A stretch of DNA of 36,625 bases from JBOCEF01 sp047610385 (GTDB lineage: Bacteria; Pseudomonadota; Alphaproteobacteria; Rhodobacterales; Rhodobacteraceae). The translations under genes and the position numbers were made by a program. The notes beneath the pieces are model-generated. The model ran no database searches. It worked only from the letters and a program-made list of their open reading frames with translations, and was not told the origin of the DNA. The DNA lies in the NCBI GenBank assembly GCA_047610385.1, contig JBLGAC010000040.1:1-36625 (forward strand), read 5' to 3'. This document shows, piece after piece, positions 24,734-33,492 of this stretch (position 1 is the first letter of the stretch; the number at the start of each line of letters is the position of its first letter).

Positions 24734-27103
24734 TCAGCTCCTCGGGCGTTCCTTTTTCGGGTCGTAATGGGCGAACGGCACGATCACCGCAGGCAGGCGC
24801 TTCTGATGGCCGTCGAGCTTGCCGACCTCAAGCCGCGTTCCAAGCTCCGCGTGCGCCACATCCACCCGCGCCAAAGCGATGTTTTTGCCCAGCAGCGGAG
24901 AGCGCATGGATGACGTCACCTCGCCGATCTGCGCGCGGCCCACATGCACGCAGTCGCCGTGGCCCACGTCGACATTGCCGTTAATCTCAAGCCCTACCAG
25001 CTTGCGCGCCGGGGTCTGCTTGCGCCGGATCAGCGCGTCGCGGCCGATGAAATCGTCTTCCTTGGATTTCAGCGGCACGGTGAAGCCGATGCCTGCTTCG
25101 AACGGGTCGGTCTGGTCTGAGAAATCATAGCCCGCAAAGATCAGCCCGGCCTCGATCCGCACCATGTCGAGCGCCTCAAGCCCCATCGGGGTCAGGCCGT
25201 GGTCTTGGCCGACCTCCCAGATCGCGTCGAAAATCTCAGCGCAATCCTTGGGGTGGCACATCACTTCATAGCCCAGCTCACCCGTATATCCGGTGCGCGA
25301 CAGCACGAACGGCGTGCCGCTTTCATTGCGCAGACGCGCCGGGGTGAAGCGGAACCAGCCGAGCTGGTCGAACTCGGGATTGTGCGGCGCGGTCCACACG
25401 ATTTTTCGCAGCAGACCGCGGCTTTCAGGCCCCTGAACGGCGACATTGTGCAGCTGGTCGGTCGAGGAGCGCACCAGCACCTTCAGCCCCAGCTTTTCGG
25501 CCTGTTCCCGGATCCAGTCGCCGCCGTAGTCGGACCCGCCGATCCAACGGAAATTGTCGCGGCCAAGGCGAAACACGGTGCCGTCGTCGATCATGCCGCC
25601 ATGCTCAAAGCACATCGCGGTGTAGATCACGCCGCCGATCGCCAGCGTCTTCATGTTGCGGGTGAACACGTATTGGCAAAGCGCCTCGGCGTCCGGTCCG
25701 GTGATTTCGAACTTGCGCAGGGGGCTGAGGTCGATCAGCACGGATTTCTGCCGGCAGGCCCAGTATTCCGCAACCGGGCCAGATTTGGCGTAGCAGTTCG
25801 CCAGCCAATAGCCGTTGTATTCGATGAAATTGCGGGTGTGCCTGGCGAAGCTGTCGTGAAAACCGGTCTGCTTGGTCATTTTGGGTTCCGCATCAGGGGT
25901 GGGCCGCCAGGCGACGGCTCGCTGGAAGGACTCGGCGCCGCTGTAAGTGCGGATGTGGATGTCGGTCGGGTTCCAGCCATTGGCCCCGGTGGTGTCGTCC
26001 GGGCAAGCCGAGTTCACGCAGACGATGTCGGTCAGCGCACGCAACAGCACGAAGTCGCCGGGGCGGGACCACGGCTCATCCGCCTGCATCACGCCATGGG
26101 CGTCGATGCTGGTGTTGAAAAAGAAGTTGATCGCCATCCAGCCCGGACGCCCGCCGACGCCGAATTTGGCCAGCACGGCGTTGAAGTTCTCCGAGCAGTT
26201 CACATGCCCCGGATAGCCGATGTCGTCGTAATATTTGGCCGAGCACGCCAGCGCGAACGCGTCATGGCGCCCGCAGGTGTCCTGCACCACTTCGACCAGC
26301 GGCAGCATTTCCTGATCGTAGTATTTCGCGTGCAGCCCCGGCATCGGATAGGCGTGGCCCATCAAGGTGCGGGTGGTGGTCACGTCCAGCGCATGCTCGA
26401 TCCCGCGGTCGAGCTTTCGGGCGGAAAAGCATTCGAAATCCGTGCACTGGCGCCCATCGACGTCGAGCACCTGGATGTAGTCGCCGGCTTTGACGAAATA
26501 CGCCTCAGCCGTCTGGCTGTGCACGCGGATGTCCTGCAGCGGGGTCGCCAGCGGGTCGGGCAGCGCGAACCGGCCATGGGTTTTGATCACCGCGCGCGTC
26601 ACCATCACGGTCAGGGGCGTTGCGGTGTTCTGCGCCTCAATGTCCATCGCGCCGCCGGGGGCTGCGATGACCACCACGCCGTCTCGGACCGCGACGAAAT
26701 CTTCGGTGGCGGCCGCAGGCGTCGCGGCGTCGAAAAAGCGGATCGCGCGCGCGGCGGCAAGGTCGATGCCTCTGGCCTCAAGCCCCAGTCGCAACCCATG
26801 CAGGGACCGGTCCCCGCTTGCCAGCAGGGCCTTGATCCCGTCGGCGCCGCAATTGCCCGCAGCGCCCAGCATTGTCGGATCGGACTTGCCATTCGGCCCG
26901 GCGCACAGGATCTCGCACGCCTGCCCGCCTTCGTCATTGCTCACCGAAAGGCGGTCGCCGGCCTCAACGGGGATCAGCGCAGCCCCGGCGCCGGCAATCA
27001 CATGACGCTCCGTGCCGGGCGGCATTGAGAACACGCGCGGCTGGATGATCTCGCTCGGACGTGGCGGACCGGGCCGGACCTTGGCAAAAGGACTGTCGAG
27101 CAT
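24734..27103 (-). CDS. tdm: Trimethylamine N-oxide demethylase (DUF1989-GcvT fusion)
   Basis: A 789-residue fusion. The N-terminal half is DUF1989-like (to about residue 390) and the C-terminal half is a GcvT folate-binding domain (about 415-785; SRTGYTGELGYEVMC, GLEALDMVRIEAGLIF). This is the described Tdm architecture, which cleaves TMAO to dimethylamine and formaldehyde and passes the carbon to tetrahydrofolate. C287, C303 and C367 are spaced 16 and 64 residues apart, and I take them as zinc ligands of the demethylase domain. A copy of the island's 15-bp motif lies 35 bp upstream. It is divergent from a DMT transporter and convergent with tmm. Confidence 0.9.
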   Translation of the reverse strand: MLDSPFAKVRPGPPRPSEIIQPRVFSMPPGTERHVIAGAGAALIPVEAGDRLSVSNDEGGQACEILCAGPNGKSDPTMLGAAGNCGADGIKALLASGDRSLHGLRLGLEARGIDLAAARAIRFFDAATPAAATEDFVAVRDGVVVIAAPGGAMDIEAQNTATPLTVMVTRAVIKTHGRFALPDPLATPLQDIRVHSQTAEAYFVKAGDYIQVLDVDGRQCTDFECFSARKLDRGIEHALDVTTTRTLMGHAYPMPGLHAKYYDQEMLPLVEVVQDTCGRHDAFALACSAKYYDDIGYPGHVNCSENFNAVLAKFGVGGRPGWMAINFFFNTSIDAHGVMQADEPWSRPGDFVLLRALTDIVCVNSACPDDTTGANGWNPTDIHIRTYSGAESFQRAVAWRPTPDAEPKMTKQTGFHDSFARHTRNFIEYNGYWLANCYAKSGPVAEYWACRQKSVLIDLSPLRKFEITGPDAEALCQYVFTRNMKTLAIGGVIYTAMCFEHGGMIDDGTVFRLGRDNFRWIGGSDYGGDWIREQAEKLGLKVLVRSSTDQLHNVAVQGPESRGLLRKIVWTAPHNPEFDQLGWFRFTPARLRNESGTPFVLSRTGYTGELGYEVMCHPKDCAEIFDAIWEVGQDHGLTPMGLEALDMVRIEAGLIFAGYDFSDQTDPFEAGIGFTVPLKSKEDDFIGRDALIRRKQTPARKLVGLEINGNVDVGHGDCVHVGRAQIGEVTSSMRSPLLGKNIALARVDVAHAELGTRLEVGKLDGHQKRLPAVIVPFAHYDPKKERPRS

Positions 27104-27138
27104 GTGGCCTCCGACTCGCGCTCCCGCGTTGCATCACC

Positions 27139-27153
27139 GGAAAGTTTGTTTCA
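27139..27153 (-). promoter_or_regulatory. Shared 15-bp motif, copy upstream of tdm
   Basis: The minus strand reads TGAAACAAACTTTCC, matching the copies at 18917 and 35208 at all ten shared positions. It is 35 bp before the tdm start in the 137-bp gap to the divergent DMT gene, close enough to overlap a promoter. Confidence 0.5.
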
Positions 27154-27240
27154 TGGTAAGAATATCGCATTCAGATCAGGACCGCAAGACAGGGAGCGCC
27201 CTTGCATGATGAAATCCCGACACCGCGCGGGGCCTGTGCG

Positions 27241-28086
27241 ATGAGCGCGCTCGGCCTCGGCCTGATCGCGGCGTTCGCGTGGGGGTTCCACGACATCTGC
27301 GTGCGGTATGTCAGCCAGAAGACGCCGCTGATGGCGACGTTGCTGGCCGTGCTATGCGCCGGTCTGGTGTTTCATCTTGCGGTGATGCTCGGCGCCGGGG
27401 AATTTCAGCCCCTGCCGCCCAAAGCCGCGGCGCTCGCGGCATTGGGCGGCGTGTTCTTTCTGGTCGCCAGCCTCGGGCTTTACGGCGCGTTCCAACGCGG
27501 GCCGGTGCGTCTGGTGGCCCCGATCATCGCCAGCTATCCGATCCTGTCGGTGCTCTGGGCCGCCTCGATGGGCGCGCAGGTGTCGGTTTGGCAATGGCTC
27601 GCGGTGCTGGTGATTCTTGGCGGCGTGACCGCAGTGGCGGCACTGTCTGGCAGGACAGAAGACCACGCCCCGCCCAAAGGTCTGACGATCGCCTATGCCG
27701 CCGTGGCCGCGGTCGGGTTCGCGGGCACGTTCGCGTTCAGCCAGATGGCGGCCGAGATGTCCCACCATTTGCCGGTGACGCTGGTGACCCGCAGCACCGC
27801 GATCGTGTTGCTGGTGGCCGGGATGCTGGCGTGCAAGCTGCCGTTCTGGCCGGGGCGCGGCGCGCTCGGCATGTTGGCGCTGATGGGGCTGGCCGACGGC
27901 GTGGCGCTGCTGTGCGTGGTGTCCGCGGGCGGAATGCCGGATGCGCAATACGCCGCCGTGGCCGCCTCGATCTTCGGGCTTTTGACCATCGTTCTGGCCT
28001 GGGCGCTTTTGGGAGAGCGGATGACCCGACCCCAGTGGCTGGGCTGCGCGACAGCCTTCGCCGGGATCGGGTATCTCGCGGTGTAA
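27241..28086 (+). CDS. DMT-superfamily (EamA) permease
   Basis: A 281-residue protein with about ten hydrophobic helices in two EamA halves; GFHDICVRYVSQKTP in the first and AVAASIFGLLTIVLAW in the second are typical. The ATG at 27241 gives the expected short N-terminus. A TTG at 27202 has a better ribosome site (AGGGAG) and cannot be excluded. The family moves small metabolites or amines, usually as exporters. Its substrate is unknown. Divergence from tdm and sharing the 15-bp motif region suggest a role with methylated amines. It ends 6 bp from the convergent folD. Confidence 0.85.
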   Translation: MSALGLGLIAAFAWGFHDICVRYVSQKTPLMATLLAVLCAGLVFHLAVMLGAGEFQPLPPKAAALAALGGVFFLVASLGLYGAFQRGPVRLVAPIIASYPILSVLWAASMGAQVSVWQWLAVLVILGGVTAVAALSGRTEDHAPPKGLTIAYAAVAAVGFAGTFAFSQMAAEMSHHLPVTLVTRSTAIVLLVAGMLACKLPFWPGRGALGMLALMGLADGVALLCVVSAGGMPDAQYAAVAASIFGLLTIVLAWALLGERMTRPQWLGCATAFAGIGYLAV

Positions 28087-28092
28087 CGCCTG

Positions 28093-28983
28093 TCAGACGG
28101 TCAGATCGTCGGGCTCCGACAGCCCGTTGGCGCGGCTGCAGGCGGTGACCGTGTTGGCCAGCAGGCACGCGATGGTCATCGGCCCCACGCCGCCGGGCAC
28201 GGGCGTGATCGCGCCCGCCACCGCCGCGCAGGACGCGAAATGCACATCGCCGACCAGCTTGGTTTTCTCGCCGTTGGGCACCCGGTTGATGCCGACGTCG
28301 ATCACCGTGGCCCCCGGTTTGATCCAATCGCCGGGCACCATCTCAGGCCGCCCGACCGCCGCCACCACGATGTCGGCGCGCCGCACCACATCGGCCAGAT
28401 CGCGGGTGCGCGAATGGGCGATGGTCACGGTGCAGCTGTCGCCCAGCAACAGCTGCGCCATCGGTTTGCCGACGATGTTGCTGCGCCCGATCACCACCGC
28501 ATTCATGCCCGACAGGCTGCCATGATGGTGCCGCAGCATCATCAGGCAGCCCAGCGGTGTGCAGGGAACCATGCTTTTCTGCCCGGTCCCCAGCAGCCCG
28601 ACGTTTGAGATATGGAACCCGTCCACATCCTTGGCCGGGTCGATGGAATTGATCACCAGATCCTCGTTCAGATGGCCCGGAAGGGGCAGCTGCACCAAAA
28701 TCCCGTGGATCTCGGGATCGTTGTTGAGCCCCTCGATCACCGCCAGCAGGTCTGCCTCGGATGTGTCGGCGTCCAGCTTTCGCTCAACGCTTTTCATGCC
28801 AACTTCGGCGGTCATCCGACCTTTCGATCGCACATAGACCTGGCTGGCCGGGTCCTCGCCGACCAGCACGACGGCAAGGCCCGGCACGATGCCGTGATCC
28901 GCCCCCAGCCGCGCAACATGGGCCGCGACCCGGCCCCGGACTTCGGCGGCAAAGGCTTTTCCATCAATGATCTGAGCGGTCAT
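28093..28983 (-). CDS. folD: Bifunctional methylene-THF dehydrogenase/methenyl-THF cyclohydrolase
   Basis: A 296-residue FolD of standard length. The active-site region QVYVRSKGRMTAEVGMKS contains the conserved Tyr and Lys. The NADP-binding part shows VVIGRSNIVGKPMAQLLL, GDWIKPGATVIDVGIN and TPVPGGVGPMTIACLL. It oxidises methylene-THF, formed by Mgd, Dmm and Tdm, to formyl-THF with NADPH gain. It is the last gene of fdhB-fdhA-fhs-folD. A second, housekeeping folD may exist elsewhere in the genome. Confidence 0.95.
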   Translation of the reverse strand: MTAQIIDGKAFAAEVRGRVAAHVARLGADHGIVPGLAVVLVGEDPASQVYVRSKGRMTAEVGMKSVERKLDADTSEADLLAVIEGLNNDPEIHGILVQLPLPGHLNEDLVINSIDPAKDVDGFHISNVGLLGTGQKSMVPCTPLGCLMMLRHHHGSLSGMNAVVIGRSNIVGKPMAQLLLGDSCTVTIAHSRTRDLADVVRRADIVVAAVGRPEMVPGDWIKPGATVIDVGINRVPNGEKTKLVGDVHFASCAAVAGAITPVPGGVGPMTIACLLANTVTACSRANGLSEPDDLTV

Positions 28984-29015
28984 TTCAGCGTCCTTCCTGC
29001 TTGCGGCAGCGTCGA

Positions 29016-30692
29016 TCAGAACAGGCCTTCGATCTGGCCACCCTCATTCAAGCCGATGGTTTCGGCTGAGGGCACGCGCGGCAGGCCCGGCATGGTCATG
29101 ATCTCTCCGCAAATTGCGACGACGAACCCGGCCCCGGCGGACAACCGCACTTCGCGCACCGGAATGGTGAACCCGGTCGGAGCGCCGCGCTGGGTCGGGT
29201 CGGTTGAGAACGAGTACTGCGTTTTGGCCATGCACACCGGCAGATTGCCATAGCCCTGCGCTTCCCACTCCTTCAGCTGGGCCAAGATCTTGGTGTCGAT
29301 CACGGCGCTGTCGGCGCGGTAGATCTTTTGCGCGATGGTGTTGATCTTGTCGGCCAGCGGCATGTCGTCGGGGTAAAGCACCTCAAACTTCGCGGCGCCG
29401 CTGTCGGCGATTTCGGCCACACGGGTGGCCATTTCGGTCATGCCCGCCGATCCGTGCGCCCAGTGCTTGCACAAGATTGCCTCAGCGTCTTGGCCCGCGA
29501 CATAGGCTTTGACCGCTTCGACCTCGGCGTCGCTGTCGCCGGCGAAGTGGTTGATGCCGACCACGACCGGCACGCCGAAGCCTTTCAGGTTCTCAATATG
29601 GCGGCCCAGATTGGCGCAGCCGGCGTTCACGGCGTCGACGTTTTCGGCCCCAAGATCGGCCTTGGCCACGCCGCCGTTCATTTTCATCGCGCGCACGGTG
29701 GCGACCAGCACCACGCAATCGGGCGCAAGACCGGCCTTGCGGCATTTGATGTTCATGAACTTCTCAGCGCCAAGATCAGCGCCAAACCCGGCCTCAGTCA
29801 CCACATAATCGGCCAGTTTAAGCGCCGTGGTCGTCGCGATCACCGAGTTGCAGCCATGGGCGATGTTGGCGAACGGGCCGCCATGCACAAAGGCGGGGTT
29901 GTTCTCCAGCGTCTGCACCAAATTGGGCTGCATCGCGTCTTTCAGCAGCACGGTCATCGCGCCGTCGGCCTTGATATCGCGGCAATAGACCGGGGATTTG
30001 TCGCGCCGATAGGCGACGATCATATCGCCCAGACGCTTTTCCAAGTCCTTCAGATCGGTCGACAGACACAAGATCGCCATGACCTCGGACGCGACCGTGA
30101 TGTCAAACCCGGTTTCGCGCGGAAAGCCGTTCGCGACGCCGCCCAAGGAGGCCGTGATCTGGCGCAGCGCGCGGTCGTTCATGTCCAGCACCCGGCGCCA
30201 GACGACGCGGCGGATGTCGATCTCCAGCCCGTTGCCCCAATAGATATGGTTGTCGATCATCGCGCTCAGCAGATTGTGGGCCGAGGTGATGGCGTGGAAA
30301 TCGCCGGTGAAGTGAAGGTTCATTTCCTCCATCGGCACAATCTGCGCATAGCCGCCCCCAGCGGCGCCGCCCTTCATGCCGAAGTTGGGGCCCAAGGATG
30401 CCTCGCGGATGCACACCGCGGCGTTTTTGCCGATGGCGTTCAGACCGTCGCCCAGACCGACCGTGGTGGTGGTCTTGCCCTCGCCCGCGGGGGTCGGGTT
30501 GATCGCGGTCACCAGGATCAGCTTGCCGTTCTTGTTGCCCTTGACCGAGGTGATGAACTCCTGGCTCACCTTGGCCTTGTCGTGGCCGTAGGGCAGCAGA
30601 TGCTCGGAGGCGATCCCCAGCTTGGCGCCGATCTCTTGGATCGGTTTTTTCGAGGCTTCGCGCGCGATCTCGATGTCGGTCTTGAATGTCAT
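29016..30692 (-). CDS. fhs: Formate-tetrahydrofolate ligase
   Basis: A 558-residue protein, exactly the usual Fhs length. The nucleotide-binding loop TPAGEGKTTTTVGLGDGLN is near the N-terminus, followed by LGPNFGMKGGAAGGGYAQ and FTGDFHAITSAHNLL. In catabolism it runs backwards, converting formyl-THF to formate with ATP synthesis, which supplies the adjacent formate dehydrogenase. ATG 30692 is preferred over a TTG at 30713. It lies between fdhA (28-bp gap) and folD (32-bp gap). Confidence 0.95.
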   Translation of the reverse strand: MTFKTDIEIAREASKKPIQEIGAKLGIASEHLLPYGHDKAKVSQEFITSVKGNKNGKLILVTAINPTPAGEGKTTTTVGLGDGLNAIGKNAAVCIREASLGPNFGMKGGAAGGGYAQIVPMEEMNLHFTGDFHAITSAHNLLSAMIDNHIYWGNGLEIDIRRVVWRRVLDMNDRALRQITASLGGVANGFPRETGFDITVASEVMAILCLSTDLKDLEKRLGDMIVAYRRDKSPVYCRDIKADGAMTVLLKDAMQPNLVQTLENNPAFVHGGPFANIAHGCNSVIATTTALKLADYVVTEAGFGADLGAEKFMNIKCRKAGLAPDCVVLVATVRAMKMNGGVAKADLGAENVDAVNAGCANLGRHIENLKGFGVPVVVGINHFAGDSDAEVEAVKAYVAGQDAEAILCKHWAHGSAGMTEMATRVAEIADSGAAKFEVLYPDDMPLADKINTIAQKIYRADSAVIDTKILAQLKEWEAQGYGNLPVCMAKTQYSFSTDPTQRGAPTGFTIPVREVRLSAGAGFVVAICGEIMTMPGLPRVPSAETIGLNEGGQIEGLF

Positions 30693-30720
30693 TAATCTGT
30701 CTCTCTGTTGCAACCTGACG

Positions 30721-33489
30721 CTAATGCGCCGCCTGACCTTGAATCGCCTCGACGCGCACCGCCGAAAACTTGAACTCGGGAATTTTTCCGTAGGGATCGA
30801 TCGCGGGGTTGGTCAGCACGTTGGCCGCCGCCTCGACATAGGCGAAGGGGACGAACACCATGTCTTCGGGCACGGCGCGGTCGACCCGCGCCATAATCTC
30901 AATGGCGCCGCGGCGCGTGGTCAGGCGCACCATGTCGCCGGGCGCGGCGCCCAAGCGGCGCAGGGTTTTGGGATGCAGCGAGCAATTCGCCTCAGGCTCC
31001 ATGGCGTCCAGCACGCTGGCGCGGCGGGTCATCGACCCGGTGTGCCAATGCTCAAGCTGGCGCCCTGTGGTCAAGATCATCGGGTATTCGGCGTCGGGCA
31101 CCTCGTCCGGCGCGATGATCGCGGCGGGGGTGAACAGCGCCCGCCCGCCTTTGCGCGGAAATCCGTCGCCGAACACCACCGCCTGCCCCGGGTCCGTGGG
31201 CGATAGCGACGGGTAGGTCACGGTTTCGGTTTCAAGGCGGTCCCAAGTGATGTTGTCGAGGCTGCCCATCACCCGCTTCATTTCGGCGAACACCTGGGCC
31301 ACATCGGTGTAATCCCAATCAAGGCCGAGGCGCTGTGCCAGATCCACGGTGATCGCCCAATCCTCGCGCGCATCCCCCGGCGGCGGCACGGCGGGGCGCA
31401 CCCGCTGGACCTGACGGTTGGTGTTTGAGACAGTGCCGTTCTTTTCATAGAGCGCCGAGGCGGGCAGGATCACATCCGCGTAACACGCAGTTTCGGTCAG
31501 GAAAATATCCTGCACCACGAGGTGTTCGAGCTTGGCGAACGCGTCGCGGGCATGCTCCACATCCGGGTCGGACATGGCCGGATTTTCGCCTTGGATGTAC
31601 ATGCCCTTGATGGTGCCCGCATAGGCTTGGTCGACGATCTCAGTCACGGTCAGCCCGCGCTTGTTTGACCAATCTTCATCCCGGCCCCAGACGCCAAAGA
31701 TGTCTTCACGCACCGCCGGGTCTTCGACAGATCGGTAATCGGGCACGAACATCGGCACGAGGCCCGCATCCGAGGCGCCTTGCACATTGTTCTGCCCGCG
31801 CAGCGGATGCAGACCCGTGCCGGGGCGCCCGACATGGCCGGTCATCAGCGCCAGCGATATCAGGCAGCGCGCGTTGTCGGTGCCGTGGATGTGCTGGCTG
31901 ACGCCCATGCCCCAAAAGATCATGCCCGCCTTGGCGCCCGCGAAGATGCGCGCCACGTCGCGGATCACGTCCGGATCGACGCCACAGATCGGGGCCATCG
32001 CCTCGGGCGAGAACGCCTCAAGATGCGCTTTCTCAGCGTCCCAGTTTTCGGTGTAGCCGTCGATGTATTGCTGGTCGAACAGGCCTTCTTTCACGATCAC
32101 ATGCATGATCGCGTTCAAAAGGCTGACATCCGCGCCGGGCCGGAATTGCAGCATGTGCGACGCGTGGCGCTTCAGGCCTTGGCCGCGCGGGTCCATCACG
32201 ATCAGCTTGCCGCCGCGCTTGGCGAACTGCTTGAAGTAGGTCGCCGCGACCGGGTGGTTTTCGGTCGGATTGGCGCCGATGACGATGGCGACGTCGGCGT
32301 TCGCGATCTCGTTGAACGTGGCCGTCACCGCACCGGAGCCGACATTTTCAATCAATGCGGCGACCGAGGACGCATGGCACAACCGCGTGCAGTGATCGAC
32401 ATTGTTGTGCTGAAAGCCTTGGCGGATCAGCTTTTGGAACAGATAGGCTTCTTCATTCGTGCATTTGGCAGACCCGAAGCCCGCGACGGACGCGCCGCCA
32501 TGGGCTTGGCGCAGACGCGTGAGGCCCCCTGCGGCGGCCTCCATCGCCTCCTCCCACGTCGCTTCACGGAAATGGGTCAGGACATTGCCCGGATCGACAT
32601 TCAGCCCCTTGGCGGGCGCGTCGTCCCGGCGGATCAGCGGTTTGGTCAGGCGGTGCGCGTGGTGGATGTAGTCGTACCCGAAGCGGCCTTTGACGCACAG
32701 CCGCCCTTCGTTCGCCGGGCCGTTGATGCCATCGACATATTTCACCTTGCCGTCTTTGACCTTGATCGAGATTTTGCAGCCCACGCCGCAGAACGCACAG
32801 ACGCTTTCGGTCTCAGTGTCGAAATCCTTGGTGTCGCCGATCTGCGCGGCATCGACCACCGACGCGGGCATCAGCGCACCGGTCGGGCAGGCCTGCACGC
32901 ACTCGCCGCAGGCGACGCAAGTGCTGTCGCCCATCGGGTCGGCCAGATCGAACACTGGATAGGCGTCATGGCCGCGGCCCGCCATGCCGATCACGTCGTT
33001 GACCTGCACTTCACGGCAGGCGCGCACGCACAGCCCGCATTGAATGCAGGCGTCCAGATTGACCGACATCGCCACATGGCTGTCATCCAGAAGCGGAATC
33101 CGGCCCTCAGCCAGCTTGGGGAACCGGCTGGCGGACACTTCGGTGGCGTCGGCCATGTCCCACAGATGCGAGGACTTGTCGTGCGCCACATCGCGCGCGG
33201 GCTGGTCGGTCACCAGCAGCTCAACGATCATCTTGCGCGCGGACGTGGCGCGGGCCGAATTGGTGGTCACGACCATGCCCGGCGCCGGTTCACGGATGCA
33301 AGACGCGGCAAGCGTCCGCTCACCGTCGATCTCAACCATGCAGGCGCGGCAATTGCCGTCGGGGCGATAGCCGGGCGCAGGCTTGTGGCACAGATGCGGG
33401 ATGACGATGCCGCGGCCGTTGGCGACCTCCCAGATCGTCAGACCCGGTTCGGCCTGAACCTCGATGCCGTCCAGCGTGAATGCGATCAT
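30721..33489 (-). CDS. fdhA: NAD-linked formate dehydrogenase large (Mo/W) subunit
   Basis: A 922-residue molybdo/tungstopterin enzyme. An N-terminal [2Fe-2S] domain (C34, C47, C50, C64) is followed by two [4Fe-4S] sites, CIQCGLCVRAC (148-158) and CVACGECVQAC (191-201), and another, CAFCGVGC (231-238). The catalytic domain then carries C371-H372 (CTRLCHAS), where Cys replaces selenocysteine. The His/Cys [4Fe-4S] site that commonly follows the [2Fe-2S] domain in NuoG-like relatives is not visible. Partnered with the fused FdhB, it resembles the two-subunit FDH1 of methylotrophs. It follows fdhB by three bases. Confidence 0.92.
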   Translation of the reverse strand: MIAFTLDGIEVQAEPGLTIWEVANGRGIVIPHLCHKPAPGYRPDGNCRACMVEIDGERTLAASCIREPAPGMVVTTNSARATSARKMIVELLVTDQPARDVAHDKSSHLWDMADATEVSASRFPKLAEGRIPLLDDSHVAMSVNLDACIQCGLCVRACREVQVNDVIGMAGRGHDAYPVFDLADPMGDSTCVACGECVQACPTGALMPASVVDAAQIGDTKDFDTETESVCAFCGVGCKISIKVKDGKVKYVDGINGPANEGRLCVKGRFGYDYIHHAHRLTKPLIRRDDAPAKGLNVDPGNVLTHFREATWEEAMEAAAGGLTRLRQAHGGASVAGFGSAKCTNEEAYLFQKLIRQGFQHNNVDHCTRLCHASSVAALIENVGSGAVTATFNEIANADVAIVIGANPTENHPVAATYFKQFAKRGGKLIVMDPRGQGLKRHASHMLQFRPGADVSLLNAIMHVIVKEGLFDQQYIDGYTENWDAEKAHLEAFSPEAMAPICGVDPDVIRDVARIFAGAKAGMIFWGMGVSQHIHGTDNARCLISLALMTGHVGRPGTGLHPLRGQNNVQGASDAGLVPMFVPDYRSVEDPAVREDIFGVWGRDEDWSNKRGLTVTEIVDQAYAGTIKGMYIQGENPAMSDPDVEHARDAFAKLEHLVVQDIFLTETACYADVILPASALYEKNGTVSNTNRQVQRVRPAVPPPGDAREDWAITVDLAQRLGLDWDYTDVAQVFAEMKRVMGSLDNITWDRLETETVTYPSLSPTDPGQAVVFGDGFPRKGGRALFTPAAIIAPDEVPDAEYPMILTTGRQLEHWHTGSMTRRASVLDAMEPEANCSLHPKTLRRLGAAPGDMVRLTTRRGAIEIMARVDRAVPEDMVFVPFAYVEAAANVLTNPAIDPYGKIPEFKFSAVRVEAIQGQAAH

Positions 33490-33492
33490 GGC

